64,000 bases of DNA. Origin: Macrolepiota albuminosa. Lineage: Eukaryota > Basidiomycota > Agaricomycetes > Agaricales > Agaricaceae. Under the pieces are notes generated by a model that had not been told where the DNA came from, searched no databases, and worked only from the letters and a program-made list of their open reading frames with translations. The position numbers were made by a program, and so were the translations under genes. The stretch spans positions 1-64,000 of the forward strand of contig JAMWFC010000090.1 in NCBI GenBank assembly GCA_027475525.1, given 5' to 3'. Shown piece by piece: positions 36,047 through 46,816 of this stretch; the first letter of the stretch is position 1; each line of letters opens with the position of its first letter.

Positions 36047-36769
36047 ATGGCGTCCTCGAACATCCCATCCGACACAAGTACGACGAGAACCCTACGAGAT
36101 TCGGATACTTTTTCTGAGATTGAGACCGAGTCGACGACAGTAGGACACGGGTCGAGGGCAAGTTTCGGGGACAAATTGGAAAAATTGGAGGCGGATGGGT
36201 ATATTGCAAAACCAGAGATGTCTGTGGGGAGGGAGGAAATTGGATTCGCAAAATCGAGGCGGATATCGTACAACAGCAACGAAACTGCACCCCCGCCTTA
36301 CACAGAATCACCGTCGTACTCGCTCTCGTTCGCTCGAGCAGGGCGAGGAGATAGATATCATGAACACACTTACGAACACGAACATGAATACGAACATGAA
36401 CCGCGCACGTTGTCTATGTATCTTTTCTTCCTTGGATTCCGTACGATTTACACGTCTGCGCTGCCAGACAAAACTCTGATAATTTGAACAGTGTGTCCAT
36501 TATTCTGGATCATAGGCACGTTCACGCTACGACTCCCACATACGGAAACAGAACGGAGACTCGGAGGACGCTTAGATCCATTCCGAATATGGGGTTTATC
36601 ATCGGAGGAGAAAGCAGAGGCGGAGAGAGAGGTGGAGAGGCTGATAAGGAGATGGGAAGTAGAGTGGAGATGGGGAAAGCGATGTATGTGGGCAACGATT
36701 GTATTTGTTGCAGCTGGGTTGGTGGTAGGAATGGCCGTCTGGGGAGGACTCAGTATGCGCAGGAACTAA
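36047..36769 (+). CDS. Two-helix membrane protein, unnamed basidiomycete family (paralogue of 25812-26384)
   Basis: Exons 36047-36440 and 36492-36769. ATG 36047 leads MASSNIPSDTSTTRTLRDSD. A Ser/Glu-rich cytosolic region follows with PPPYTESPSYS, then a His/Glu run (about 36,370-36,405). The landmark FFLGF is spliced to LCPLFWIIGTFTLRLP, then a charged stretch (REVERLIRRWEVEWRWGKRC) and a C-terminal helix TIVFVAAGLVVGMAVWG. The order of PPY motif, FGF/LGF, PxFWI hairpin, charged helix and RCxWA helix matches the gene at 25.8 kb, as do intron position and phase. Its stop is 12 bp from the tRNA-Phe gene. Function unknown. Confidence 0.75.
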
Positions 36770-36781
36770 TAAAAATCATTT

Positions 36782-36861
36782 TGGGGGCACCGTGGATCGA
36801 ACACGGGACCTTCAGATAAACTCACTTCAGTCTGCTGCTCTCCCAGCTGAGCTATGCCCCC
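36782..36861 (-). tRNA. tRNA-Phe(GAA) with a 7-nt intron
   Basis: Acceptor GGGGGCA pairs with TGCCCCC, discriminator A. D-arm GCTCAGCTGGGAGAGC; anticodon loop CT-GAA-G followed by a 7-nt insert TGAGTTT; T-arm loop TTCGATC with stem CCGTG/CACGG. It ends 12 bp from the stop codon of the convergent membrane-protein gene. Total 80 nt (73 + 7). Confidence 0.9.
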
Positions 36862-38174
36862 ATTTGAAACTGCTTCAGCAGATAGCGTCATGTCTTGGGC
36901 AAGCTAAGAAGAGTTAGTTAGCCCTTGTTTCAAGAGGAACAGGAAACGAGATGTGGCAGATCGAACTTCCAGAGACAGGTCTTAGCAGCAATGCAACTGA
37001 CACCGACATCACGCGCATCCTAGCATCACGCACGATGTAATAAGCTGACACAAATGCAGATAGGCAATGTATGGATTGAAAACCTTGCACAACGTCGCGG
37101 AACACTACATATAATAACTTAAAACCACTAGGAGTGACGAGAGAGTCACCCCGCTTCTTAGCTCAGTAGTGTAACTTGCTGGCAGTTAAATATTATTTAT
37201 TTATTCATTTATTCATGATTATACAATTAAAAATACTAAGAATATGAGCAAACTCTGTAGGTCTTCTGCTACAGTCAAACCTCTGATAACCCATGTACCT
37301 CATAACCCATAACCCCTTAAATCCCATGGGTTTGGGCCATCCACCAACTTTGTTTGCAGAGAATTTTAGCAAACCTCTCATACCCCATACCCATGGGTCT
37401 TTAGAGGGTCATAACTCATACTTTTCCTAAAATAGATATATAGCCAATGGGTAAATAAATGATATATTATATTGCACATAAAGTTCAGGTATTTCCAAAA
37501 ATCACATGGAAAGTTATTGAAATTCAATTTTTCAAACTCATATTCTCTATCTCTAGTCCTAGAATGCCTAAAAGCCTTTTCAAAATTCTCAAAGCAGGCA
37601 TCTCTCGACTCAAATGACAGATAGAAACTTGTAAACAAAAGATTTTTTCACAGCTTTTAAGGAAGGAAAAGATTTTGAGTACTGATGTGTCATAGCTAGA
37701 CAATAATGCTAATCTGGTTGTTAAAGAAGAGATTGTAGAGCTTCTTGACAAGGCTTTGGACTATGAACATGGACTTGCTTGATTAAATTCCAACCAGAAG
37801 AGTGTAGTAAAGCAGCTTACAGAGCTTGGAGGAGGGTCAATAACAGCTGTTAGTATGAAAAAGAAGTGCTGTAAGAGTGTTGTTATTTGAATAATCTTTG
37901 AAGTTTCTCACCAAGCATTGACAAAACCTGAGAATCAGAATGTCAAACCACATGGAAAGAAAAAGAAGAAAGATTTTGTCTTCACTGAAAAGGATCAAGA
38001 TTCTGAATTGACATCACTCAAACCAGTTGAGTCAAACTAAAACTGCAGCATATTGAAACAAAACATATCCTAATCTTTGCTTGAAACAACTACTGATTTC
38101 AGACTGGCTTAAAAATGAAGATAAGTATTAGAAGCAATATGCCAAAGCATTGGCAAGGAGACAGCCTGGGAATG
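36862..38174. mobile_element. Decayed DNA-transposon-like region
   Basis: From about 37,200 the DNA becomes AT-rich. CAGTCAAACCTCTGATAACC at about 37,273 resembles a pogo/Tigger-type terminal repeat, but I do not find its partner. Plus-strand fragments such as VKEEIVELLDKALDYEHGL and KKKDFVFTEKDQDSELTSL look like remnants of a transposase but are full of stops. No intact gene. The superfamily is a guess. Confidence 0.35.
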
Positions 38175-38348
38175 TGTAACCTGAGGTTATGGGCTAGAAC
38201 TATCTTGTGTGTTCCACACAGTGCTAAATCAGACCGCAGTATCGGATTTGACTAGAACTAGAGTGAATACAAGATGTTAAGATTACATAATACTCTACTG
38301 AATGATTATAGCGTCGTTGACGCTGGTAACAAGTGTGAGTCCATTACA
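38175..38348 (-). repeat. Possible short LTR (174 bp)
   Basis: The segment begins TGTAACC and ends CATTACA, giving TGTA...TACA ends. On the minus strand it is preceded by a purine tract TTGGGGGGTA, as expected for a polypurine tract next to a 3' LTR. No matching second LTR or target duplication seen. Confidence 0.35.
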
Positions 38349-39617
38349 TACCCCCCAATGAGACCAAATACTCGGTCTTAGGAAGGGAGGTGGAGTGAAA
38401 TGCAAGGTGCATGATAGTGCAAGCAACAAAGTAACACGCGTATCGTGTTGCTGCAAAACGTTAGCATTATTCACACAGTAGGTGTGTCATCTAGACACAA
38501 TAGCAGGCAGTCTCTTATCAGATGGGTGTGCATGGGACATCAGCGGTGACAAGGTATAATTAAGTAAAAAAAAAATAAACAAAATAGATTGACCCCTCCT
38601 CTGGGTCCGCTGTATCTACACACTACTCTGGAGTGCATATCAGCTGAAAGGTTTCGAGTGGAGTACTTGGAAGTACCTACACAATAAAAAACATGGGTCT
38701 AGGACCTGGATGTTGATGCTCCCGCAACCGTGCCCGTCTCAGTAACCATTGACTCCTCCTCCAGTGCGACGTTAATCGCGGGAGGGGGAGGCACCGATTC
38801 TGTCCTTGGTGGGGTTATAGGCCCCTCAACTGCAGGCGTGTCTACCACCATAGACTCTGTTAGTGCGATGTTAATCGCTGAAGCAATGGTGGGTAGCGTA
38901 CCATGCGCTGCCGTGCATTTTAGAAGATTGACCTGGTTTGGGTCCATGCCAATCAGATAGTAGAGGCCATTGGCCTCAGGATTTTCCAGGAGATTGCTCT
39001 CCTTGTGGTGCTTGAACATAAGACGATAGTGGTCATCTTCGGTCATCTCCTGCCATCCATCCCATTGCGGGATTGCGGCCGGGGTGCCATACTTGGAAAG
39101 GTGCTCCATGCGCTCATCGTTGACCTGTTTGAAGATGTCTATGGACATTGTGGGGGAATGGAACTGCTGTTCCAGGAAGACTACGCCATAAGTGTAGGCG
39201 TAGTCTACTCATTCCAGCGGAATCCAGTTGTGCAGAAGGACGCGTAACACGTCATTGTCAGAAAAGTTCCGTGTCTAGTCGTCAGGCACATGAACTTGGT
39301 GAATTTCGAGCTTTGGCCCAAGCTGGGGCTCAAATGGTTGCTCAGGGAACATGGCATCATATAAGGCAATCACCTCTCGATACAGCCCTGGATGGGCCAC
39401 GACAAGGGTCATGCGCTGTACAATCACAGGCTTGGCTGCGCTGTTAGCGCATAGAGCTTGACGTAAGGCGAACCTGAAGAGGGTCTGCCAATGCATGCGG
39501 TAGGCGTGATCCACCACGATGCCCTGATACATATTCTCCAGCCCAGGTTGACCAAAGACCAGCGCGTACTGCGCTAGCTGGTCTAAGTTGAACGGTGTGG
39601 CTGGATCTTAAGCACAC

Positions 39618-40568
39618 TGATAGGACCCTATACAGGTTAGGCGCATCAACGGCAGGCTCAGCACCGGCTCCGGAAACCTTGCCGCACTCGTTCCGAACTT
39701 AGCGCACGCGTTCTACCCATTTTAAGCCATTCCCGACGGCCGCGCACAGCAAGAAGCAGATCCAATCAATGATAGCGCCGACGGCAGCAGGAATGACAAC
39801 TGACAGATGGCATCAGTCACTGACGACAGCGCTTAGCGAGAAGCTTGATGATCTATCAAAAACTGACGGACAGCTTGGCATTTGACCTTGGCGTCTGACA
39901 CCGCTTACCGTCTCAATTTGGCGCCCAACGTCGCTTAGGTGTTCTGACAGACAGAAGGGTGATGGATTGATGGTTTAGTACCGCGATCTGCCGCCTGGTG
40001 GCGCCAAGGGTCCTCAAAGGACGGTAGGGATCGGAAACCGTTGGAGCTACCCCTATGAAATTTTCCAGTTTACCGCACTTTGGCGATGGTTGGTCACTGG
40101 CGACGGTGAACTCCTTGTAGTATATAAAGTACTTACCGACTTGTACATACATCATCAGACGAATAGACCAGAGTTTCCTGCTCCCACTTCTTCAGTCCCC
40201 TTTACGCTCCAGAGCTCATTTACGGTCGGCAACGTCGAACTCGTCGGCAGTTGCAGACTCTCGCCAACTTTCGACACCTTTGCGCCTTGCAACTACGGCA
40301 GGCATTATCGACGCTTAGAACTTCGCTAAGCTTACCGTGCTCTTGCCGCTTACCTTTGCTGTGTTCACTTACCGCATTTTCCTTAGGCGCTTTACCTTAG
40401 CACTTGACACTTGCCGACTCCGTTACCGACTTTTACCCCTTTTTCACAGACGCGTTCTCTGGGACCTGCCCGGGACTCCTCACCACACTTTAAGCGTGCC
40501 CAACGCACACTCTTGGTACGGTAACACTCTAGTTACATTTGTTACTGACCAAACTTTGGGCGTCATCA
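39618..40568 (+). repeat. Solo LTR A of the Ty3 family (951 bp)
   Basis: Starts TGATAGGACC and ends GTCATCA, and is flanked on both sides by the 4-bp direct repeat ACAC (39614-39617 and 40569-40572). It contains a TATA box (GTATATAAAG) near 40,120 in LTR orientation. The ends match those of LTR B and of the LTR at 52,972-54,093. Confidence 0.85.
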
Positions 40569-41435
40569 ACACATTATGCGCAGCGCCGTGGAACCATCAT
40601 CTTTTGTGCGCAAAAGCGCCCTGGGATGTGTCATCGCTCAACAAGAGCGAGGTTGTCAGGGCCCTGCATTGGGTTGACGAGGTCCTGGTACTGAGGCTCC
40701 TTCATCAGGAGCTGCATGGTACGGTCATGCAGAGCCTCAACTGTTTGCTGTGCAAACATCTGAAGCTCTGTGATCAACATATATGTGACAATTCTATTGC
40801 AACACAGAACATGAACATTCTTATAATATTTGTAGAGCCGGTCCAGCTCTAGCAAAGTGCGGGGAAGACCATGTGGGGCATGCTTGTACACAATCATACC
40901 TGGGATGTGGGCATGCTGGCCAGAGGAATACTCATATGACGCCGCTCTATTGGCATCAGCTCCCATCAGCACCGTATTCGTGGCATACAAATAATAGGTG
41001 CAATGGCTGAGTGCTCCTCTAAAGCACAAATTCATTCGCTTGATATCGAGCGGCCCCCACACCTTCACCCCCAAGCCATTGGGGATCCTCCCCGAGAACT
41101 CATCCTTGGCCCTATACTTCAGGGCCTGTAGCTCCTTGGCGTGGTTTGCCTTCTTTTTTGCGATGCGCTTATTGCGCAATACTTGTTGGAATCGGTCCGC
41201 TGCTGATTCCCCCTCCTCTCTGTCCTCCTCCTGCTCCGAGCTCGACTCTCCATAGTCGCTCTCGTCAGACAAGGATGCTACTGGTGCTTTGCCTTTTCCA
41301 GGCATGGGTTTTCCTCTCGAGGTCGCCACCAGACCATCATATTGCTCCAGTGTGTGGGGGTCTGGGGTCAAGGCAACCACAGGGTAGTGTTCTGGCAGGG
41401 CCAGTACAAATACCAGCAGCATGAAGAGCATCTGG

Positions 41436-42375
41436 TGATGATGCCCAAAGTTTGGTCAGTAACAAATATAGTTGTAGTGTTACCGTACCAAAAAGCTTGC
41501 GTTGGGCACGCTATAAGTGATGTGAGGAGTCCTGGGCAGGTCCCAGAGAACGCGCCTATGAAAATGGAGAAAAGTTGGTAAGGGGGTCGGCAAGTGTAAA
41601 GCGCTAAGGTAAAGCGTCTATGAAGGGAGCGGTAAGCAAACACGGCAATGTCAACGGCAAGAACACAGTAAGCTTAGCGAAGTCTAAGCATTGTAAATGC
41701 CTGCTGTAGATGCAAGGCGCAAATAAGTCAAAGGCTAGCAATGAAGTCTGCAACTGCCGACGAGCTCAACGTTGCTGACCGTAAATGAGATCTCGAGCGT
41801 AAGGGAGGCTGACAAAAGGGAAGCAGGAAACTCTGGTCTATTGTTTTCTGTGTGTATGTACAAGTCGGTAAGTACTTTATATACTACAGGGAGTTCACCG
41901 TTGCCAGTGACCAACCATTGCCAAAGTGCGGTAAACTAGAAAATTTCATAGGGGTATCTTCAACGGTTTCAGATCCCTACCATCCATTCAAGAACCTTAG
42001 CGACGCCAGGCGACAGATTGCGAAGCTCAACCATCAATTCATCACCCTTCTGTCTGTCCAAAATGCTTAGCGATGTCAGGTGCCAGATTGAGGCGCTAAG
42101 CGGTGTCAGACGCCAAAGTCAAACGCCAAGCTGTCCGTCAGTTTTTGATAGATCATCAGGCTTCTCGCTAAGCGCTGTCATCAGTGACTGATGCCATCTG
42201 TCAGTTGTCATTCTGTCTGCTGTTGGCGCTATCATTGATCGGATCTGCTTCTTGCCGTGCACGGCTGTCAAATATTGCCAAAATTGGTTAGTTAGCGCGT
42301 GCTAAGGTATCCCGGACCTGTGCCATGTTGCTGTAGCCTGCCGTTGATGCGCTGATCCTGTATGGGGTCCTATCA
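41436..42375 (-). repeat. Solo LTR B of the Ty3 family (940 bp), inverted relative to A
   Basis: On the plus strand it starts TGATGATGCC and ends GGTCCTATCA, flanked by the 4-bp direct repeat CTGG (41432-41435 and 42376-42379). It is clearly similar along its length to LTR A read in reverse. Confidence 0.85.
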
Positions 42376-44604
42376 CTGGACTTCTCCTACTCATGCGGGA
42401 ATGCCAGCAGGGAAGATTATAACCTCCAATTTGGAGGCATTGAGGGGCAGCTTGCAGCTGCGATGCTGATGAGACAGCCCCAACTTGGTCAGGGCAGATG
42501 ATTCTAATTGTGGCTGAGCCACTGGAGGGGCAGGCACATTTCGCGCCAGAGTTCTCCCTCCAGGCTCAGCGTGAGGGACAACAGTAACGGGCACTCTTGG
42601 TGCCACAGCGATGGGTTTGGGCCCCATAGGTGGAGCCCGAGATGATGCGGATTTCCGCTGACCCAGAGACAGCCCTGCCAAGGGCTCACTGACTGCAGTC
42701 AGTGACTCCGGGGGGGCCTGATGGGCTGGGGCAGGCAACCGCGATGACAATGCAATGGGCTGAGCAGGCAGCTCAGGGCGTGCAGATTGCGCAGCCATTG
42801 GCATCCTGGCCTGTGGAGGGTCGACCGCTCGAGTGGGCTGATACTTGGCCCTCTTGACTTCAGCGGTCGGTTCCTCAAAAGACAACACTTTGCACTTAGA
42901 CACGCATTTGATCTGCTCCAGTGCTGCTATGCGCTGCCTTTTCATCAGCTCGATCTGATTGAGCAAGCCCTCCATCACCATTACGGCCAAACTATCCTGT
43001 AGGAAGGATGCAGTTGCAGAGACTGGCTGTCCCGCTGCTTTCAACCTACTCAGGAGTGCGTCTGACACCGACAACTCCTGTGCTTGTGGCGCAGGTTCAA
43101 CATATGATTTGACCATGGGCCGATGCACCCATGGTACTGATGGTGGCCCCGTCACCACACCCACATACGTTGGTCTTGATGCACCCGAGCACAATGACGG
43201 TTCCTGGTAGTAGCGCTCATGGCACATGCTGTCCTCCAGGCGCTCATAGCGCCCTTCGTTGTCAATGTCCATCTCCTGCGAATGATATGGGGTTTGATAC
43301 GGAAGTGGCTTCTCGCAGCCTGAGTAGGCCACGCCCACTGACTGATACTGGCTCACCGCCGGATATGGCGGCTGCCTCTGGTGGCTAATAGATATATTTG
43401 GGGGTCTCCCCCCTCCACTAGAGCCTTGCAGGCTCTGATCATTCTTTTGCGGCCTCCAATAGGCCATTTTGAAACAACACGTCAGCTACGTGTACTGGGA
43501 CTGAGGAAAGAGAAAAAAAAAAAACAATCTCCCAACTCCGCTAGTGGTGTAAACAACCACACATACACGCCACCCAGTCAATCACCGGCTATCAAAGTGG
43601 ACTTTGTCCACCTTCCACTATCCTACACATGTTATGCGTGTTTTGCTAGTTGTTGAGGGCATTTCACGCCCTGCAACTCTAGGTACCTGTCCATCGCTGC
43701 AAGGTCTTTGCAGTTCACTAGCGGTTCCCAGGTTGTATCACCTAAGCTCCACCTTACCTCGAATTTGAGGTTTCCCTTTGTCCACCTATGACCTATGATG
43801 TCATCCACAAACCATTCCTGGTCATTACCAGTTCCAAAGTCATACAGCTCCGAAGTTGCGCGATTAGGAAAGAGCGCATCACTACTGGCCTTATACGGTC
43901 ACAACAGCGACACATGAAACTTGAGAACTATCCTGCGTGCTTGCAGCGCATGGGGTAGCTCCAGCACGTAGTTAGACGTGCTCGGCTCGGTCTCAAGGAC
44001 CCTATATGGTCCAATCCACTTCGGACACAGCTTACTCACCCTGCCTTTTGGCAGGTTCAAGTTCTTTGTTGAGAGGTACACTAGGTTCCCTTTTTCGATG
44101 TCCAGCTCATCACGTCTGCGATTATTTGCATGTTTGGTCTGCCATACGTGCAATTCTATAATTGCATCATGGGCATTGGCCAAGTTCCCTAGCGCATTGC
44201 GTGCAAACTGCTTTACCCCCACATGAATAGCTTCGTCAGTACGAAGTTCACGAATCATGGATGGCATGTAGCCATTGTTGAGTTCAAAGGGTGAATACCC
44301 TGTGGTTTCTGATATGCTCGCGTTTATCACGAATTCCACGAGTGGACATCTATCCACCCAGTCCTTCTGATCAGGACGTACGACCGCTTGCAGTATTTGC
44401 ACAATATTTCTATTCTTGCGTTCTGTTTGACCATCCGTTTGCGGATGAAACAACGTAGACATGAGCAACTTTGCTCCGAGCAGTTTGTGCAGCTCCTTCT
44501 ACTATTTGGAAGTGAACTTAGCATCTTGATTGCTTACAATCGAACTTGGCAATCCATGGAGGTGCACTATCTCCTTGAGATAGATCCACAACAAATCCGA
44601 CGCT

Positions 44605-44758
44605 GTCATGGTGGTTCTCACCGGAATGAGATGGACCATACTGGTCATTCTGCAGATCACTACCCAGAGGTAGTTAAACCCGTCATGGTGGTTCTCACCG
44701 GAATGAGATGGACCATACTGGTCATTCTGCAGATCACTACCCAGAGGTAGTTAAACCC
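44605..44758. repeat. 77-bp exact tandem duplication (44605-44681, 44682-44758)
   Basis: Lies in the chromovirus integrase core. Removing one copy joins VRTTMT to ASDLLWIYLKEI in frame. Confidence 0.95.
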
Positions 44759-44781
44759 TTTTGACTCAGGAAACGGACCTA

Positions 44782-44995
44782 CAGTGGCTCAAAAAACTGT
44801 CCCAATGTTTCATACTTTTTGAAAGATGACATTGGCATGAAGGATGGGAAGTATGTAAAATCCTGGTTAAATCATGTAAAATACTATGGCATCGTAGCTA
44901 CAAAATGAATCTAAGTTTATGTAATCAAGATCAAAACTGATGGAGCAATAGCCATTTTAAAATATTCACTCATTGGGACAGTTTTTTGAGCATCT
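44782..44995. repeat. Left terminal inverted repeat of the Tc1 element
   Basis: About 214 bp, matching the right repeat in reverse. Its outer and inner ends are also inverted copies of one another (GCTCAAAAAACTGTCCC outside, GGGACAGTTTTTTGAGC inside), so each end carries two likely transposase-binding sites. Confidence 0.85.
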
Positions 44996-45304
44996 CTAAT
45001 TTTAGTATCTAGTACTTTGTATGTCCTCTATTTGCTTTGATAACTGCTTGAATCCTTCTAGGCATGCTTTCTATTAGTCTTTGGCATACCTCTGGTGGTA
45101 TTTCATCCCACTCCTTTGCAACCCTCTCCCATAATTCATGCACACCATAAGGAGGTGTTTCATACTGCCTAAGTTGCTCTTTGAGGTACTCCTAGAGATG
45201 TTCAATAGGGTTGAGATCAGGGGATTGGGCTGGCCACCAAAGGACATTAAAGTTGCTGTCCTCAAACCACTTGTCAGCCCTCTTGGAGTTGTGTTTGGAG
45301 TTAT

Positions 45305-45504
45305 TGTAAGGGTGTGTCAATACACCTTAGTTAAAGCCCAGGGTTATGCCTAAGCCCCTATTGACTGGAGCTAGAATGGTACTAGTTGACAAGAAAAAGC
45401 AAGTAGTAACACGGGACTATGGTGTAATGGTAACATGCAATGCAGGTTCAAGCCCTGCTAGTTCCAGTTTTCCTGAGGTTGTCGGTTCAATCCTCTGGAA
45501 GTGT
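45305..45504 (+). repeat. TRIM 5' LTR, left portion
   Basis: 200 bp matching the 3' LTR with few differences. Its last four bases, TACA, are found at 50372-50375 on the far side of the tyrosine-recombinase element. Confidence 0.85.
45413..45466 (+). other. tRNA-like sequence without anticodon arm in the TRIM 5' LTR
   Basis: 54 nt. The acceptor stem GGGACTA pairs with TAGTTCC, discriminator A. D-arm GTGT/ACAT with box-A word TGGTGTAATGG; T-arm GCAGG-TTCAAGC-CCTGC with box-B word GGTTCAAGCCC. Where an anticodon arm should be there are only a few bases. A T4 run follows at 45468-45471, as in a Pol III terminator. Confidence 0.8.
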
Positions 45505-45831
45505 CCAATTGACGCACTCAGTAGAGGTCTTTACCGAATAAGTCGGGAGGAACCACAGGAGGGCCGCATGTGCCTGTCCCGGCTTCCGACACGTGTATAA
45601 AAGTGAAGTGATAGTACAAAATTCTTCGCCGCCTACCGCTAACACCCTATACTATGAGTGCAACGATGAAAGAGGCGGCGCAGACATTTTTTTTTTTTTT
45701 TTCGTGAATAATATAATTTTTTTTTTTTTTTAATCTTTATTTATTTTTCTTTATCTTCGTGAATAATTTTTAATTTTTTAATTTTTTTTTAATTTTGTAA
45801 ATTTTTTAATTTTTTAATTTTTCACTTCTAT

Positions 45832-46816
45832 TCATGCACTGGTGGTGCAAGAGGCCATCGCGTGTATAACGATGGGATTTTTCTGAATGTAACGTTGAAA
45901 AGCTTTTGATGACCACCTTCCAGCTGCCTGGATCAGATGGGGGGCTACTCCTGTTTCTGCTAAGAAAGTGGCACCGCCTGCTCGCATGGATTGGCCGGCG
46001 ATTGAGGCGGAAAAGAAGTGCCTGAGCCGTGTTATGAAGAAACTTCGCGTGGGTGGCTGCCCAGCGTCAGTAAGCCAGAGCTCTCTGCGCAGGGGGAATT
46101 TCCTGTTTTGGCGGTGCAAATACAGTGTGAAAAACTTGTGCGGGTCTGCTGGATGATTGGGTTTTGAGAATAACGACCTTATTTCCTTCGAAGTAAGTAT
46201 CCGTTTTCTGTGTTGGCAGCACAAATTCGAAGCGAGTGGTGAAAATGCGAACAGATAAGTATTTCACAATCTTCCGATTGTTTCTAAGGAGGGGGTTATC
46301 CGGCTGGCACAACTCGCCCAACCTCAGTAGACCGTAGAAGCCCATGAGAAGGAGTGCAACAAAAAGAAGATCATCATAGATGGAGAGGTTTGCCGCATTG
46401 ATGACTTGGAGTAAATGATCGCGTGACAATGGTAATTTTCTGTTGACAGGTGAAGACCTCATACACATGCAGCCAGCAAGTGTATTTCGGACTAAGCTTG
46501 ACCGACGTATTTCTCGTATCTGAGGGTAGTACACTTCTAGCTGGCTGCAAATACCTGTGAGGTATGTTCGGACGGATCGAGGTTCGATGTGATGAGACAT
46601 GAAAACAATGTAAAAGGATAAAGTGTCTTGTGTTGGTTCTATCTCCATATTGTGGAGACAAACAAAGTTCAAGTATGAGTTAAGAGCTGAATAGTACGAA
46701 AGATAAGTGCTGGAGTCAACAAACATTCCTAGAGCGAGAGACCGTTCTCGAATGAGTCTCTCTCGAGACCAGGCAACCCTCTGTGGTTGCCTGGCCCTTA
46801 TTGGGGAGGGGATCAT
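45832..46816 (-). pseudogene. Tyrosine recombinase of the DIRS-like element, one-base frameshift
   Basis: ATG at 46816 overlaps the RT stop as ATGA. The N-terminal half shows helices and LMGFYGLLRLGELCQP, with the first catalytic Arg in LRLGEL. The frame ends at 46067, but the conserved C-terminal half continues in the +1 frame to 45832: NHPADPHKFFTLYLH, PTRSFFITRLRHFF, GQSMRAGGATFLAETG (second Arg), AAGRWSS and QRYIQKNP (catalytic Tyr). The shift maps to a run of four A (minus strand, 46162-46165). One A fewer would join the halves. The HxxR His appears as Gln (QSMR). It could be a mutation, a base-call error or a programmed shift. Confidence 0.8.

Larger units (their letters stand above)
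38699..43467 (-). pseudogene. Decayed ORF of about 930 codons, unknown function, interrupted by two solo LTRs
   Basis: Three minus-strand pieces appear to come from one gene: 43467-42391 (MAYWRPQKNDQ, Pro/Gln-rich), 41431-40631 (acidic ESSSEQEEDREEGE, then RFQQVLRNKRIAKKKANH) and 39613-38699 (NLDQLAQYALVFGQPG, then IPQWDGWQEMTEDDHYRLMF). The first two pieces are in the same frame once the LTR and one 4-bp target copy are removed, separated by an in-frame TGA. The third contains TAG and TGA stops at 39275 and near 39210. One further frame slip exists near the second LTR. It lies on the same strand just downstream of the chromovirus chromodomain and may belong to a transposon. I recognise no domain. 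Confidence 0.5.

Noticed and set aside
38580..38610. Polypurine tract and LTR of the chromovirus at about 38.6 kb
   Set aside because: A purine tract is visible on the minus strand but no TG start follows and no matching LTR was found.
45413..45466. A functional tRNA gene
   Set aside because: No anticodon arm, and an identical layout in both LTRs; described as tRNA-like instead.
45690..45830. T-rich homopolymer stretch as a separate feature
   Set aside because: Best explained as the 3' region of the DIRS-like element (A-rich on its own strand).
46067..46224. Two separate recombinase genes
   Set aside because: The two ORFs are halves of one recombinase, offset by one base at an A-run.
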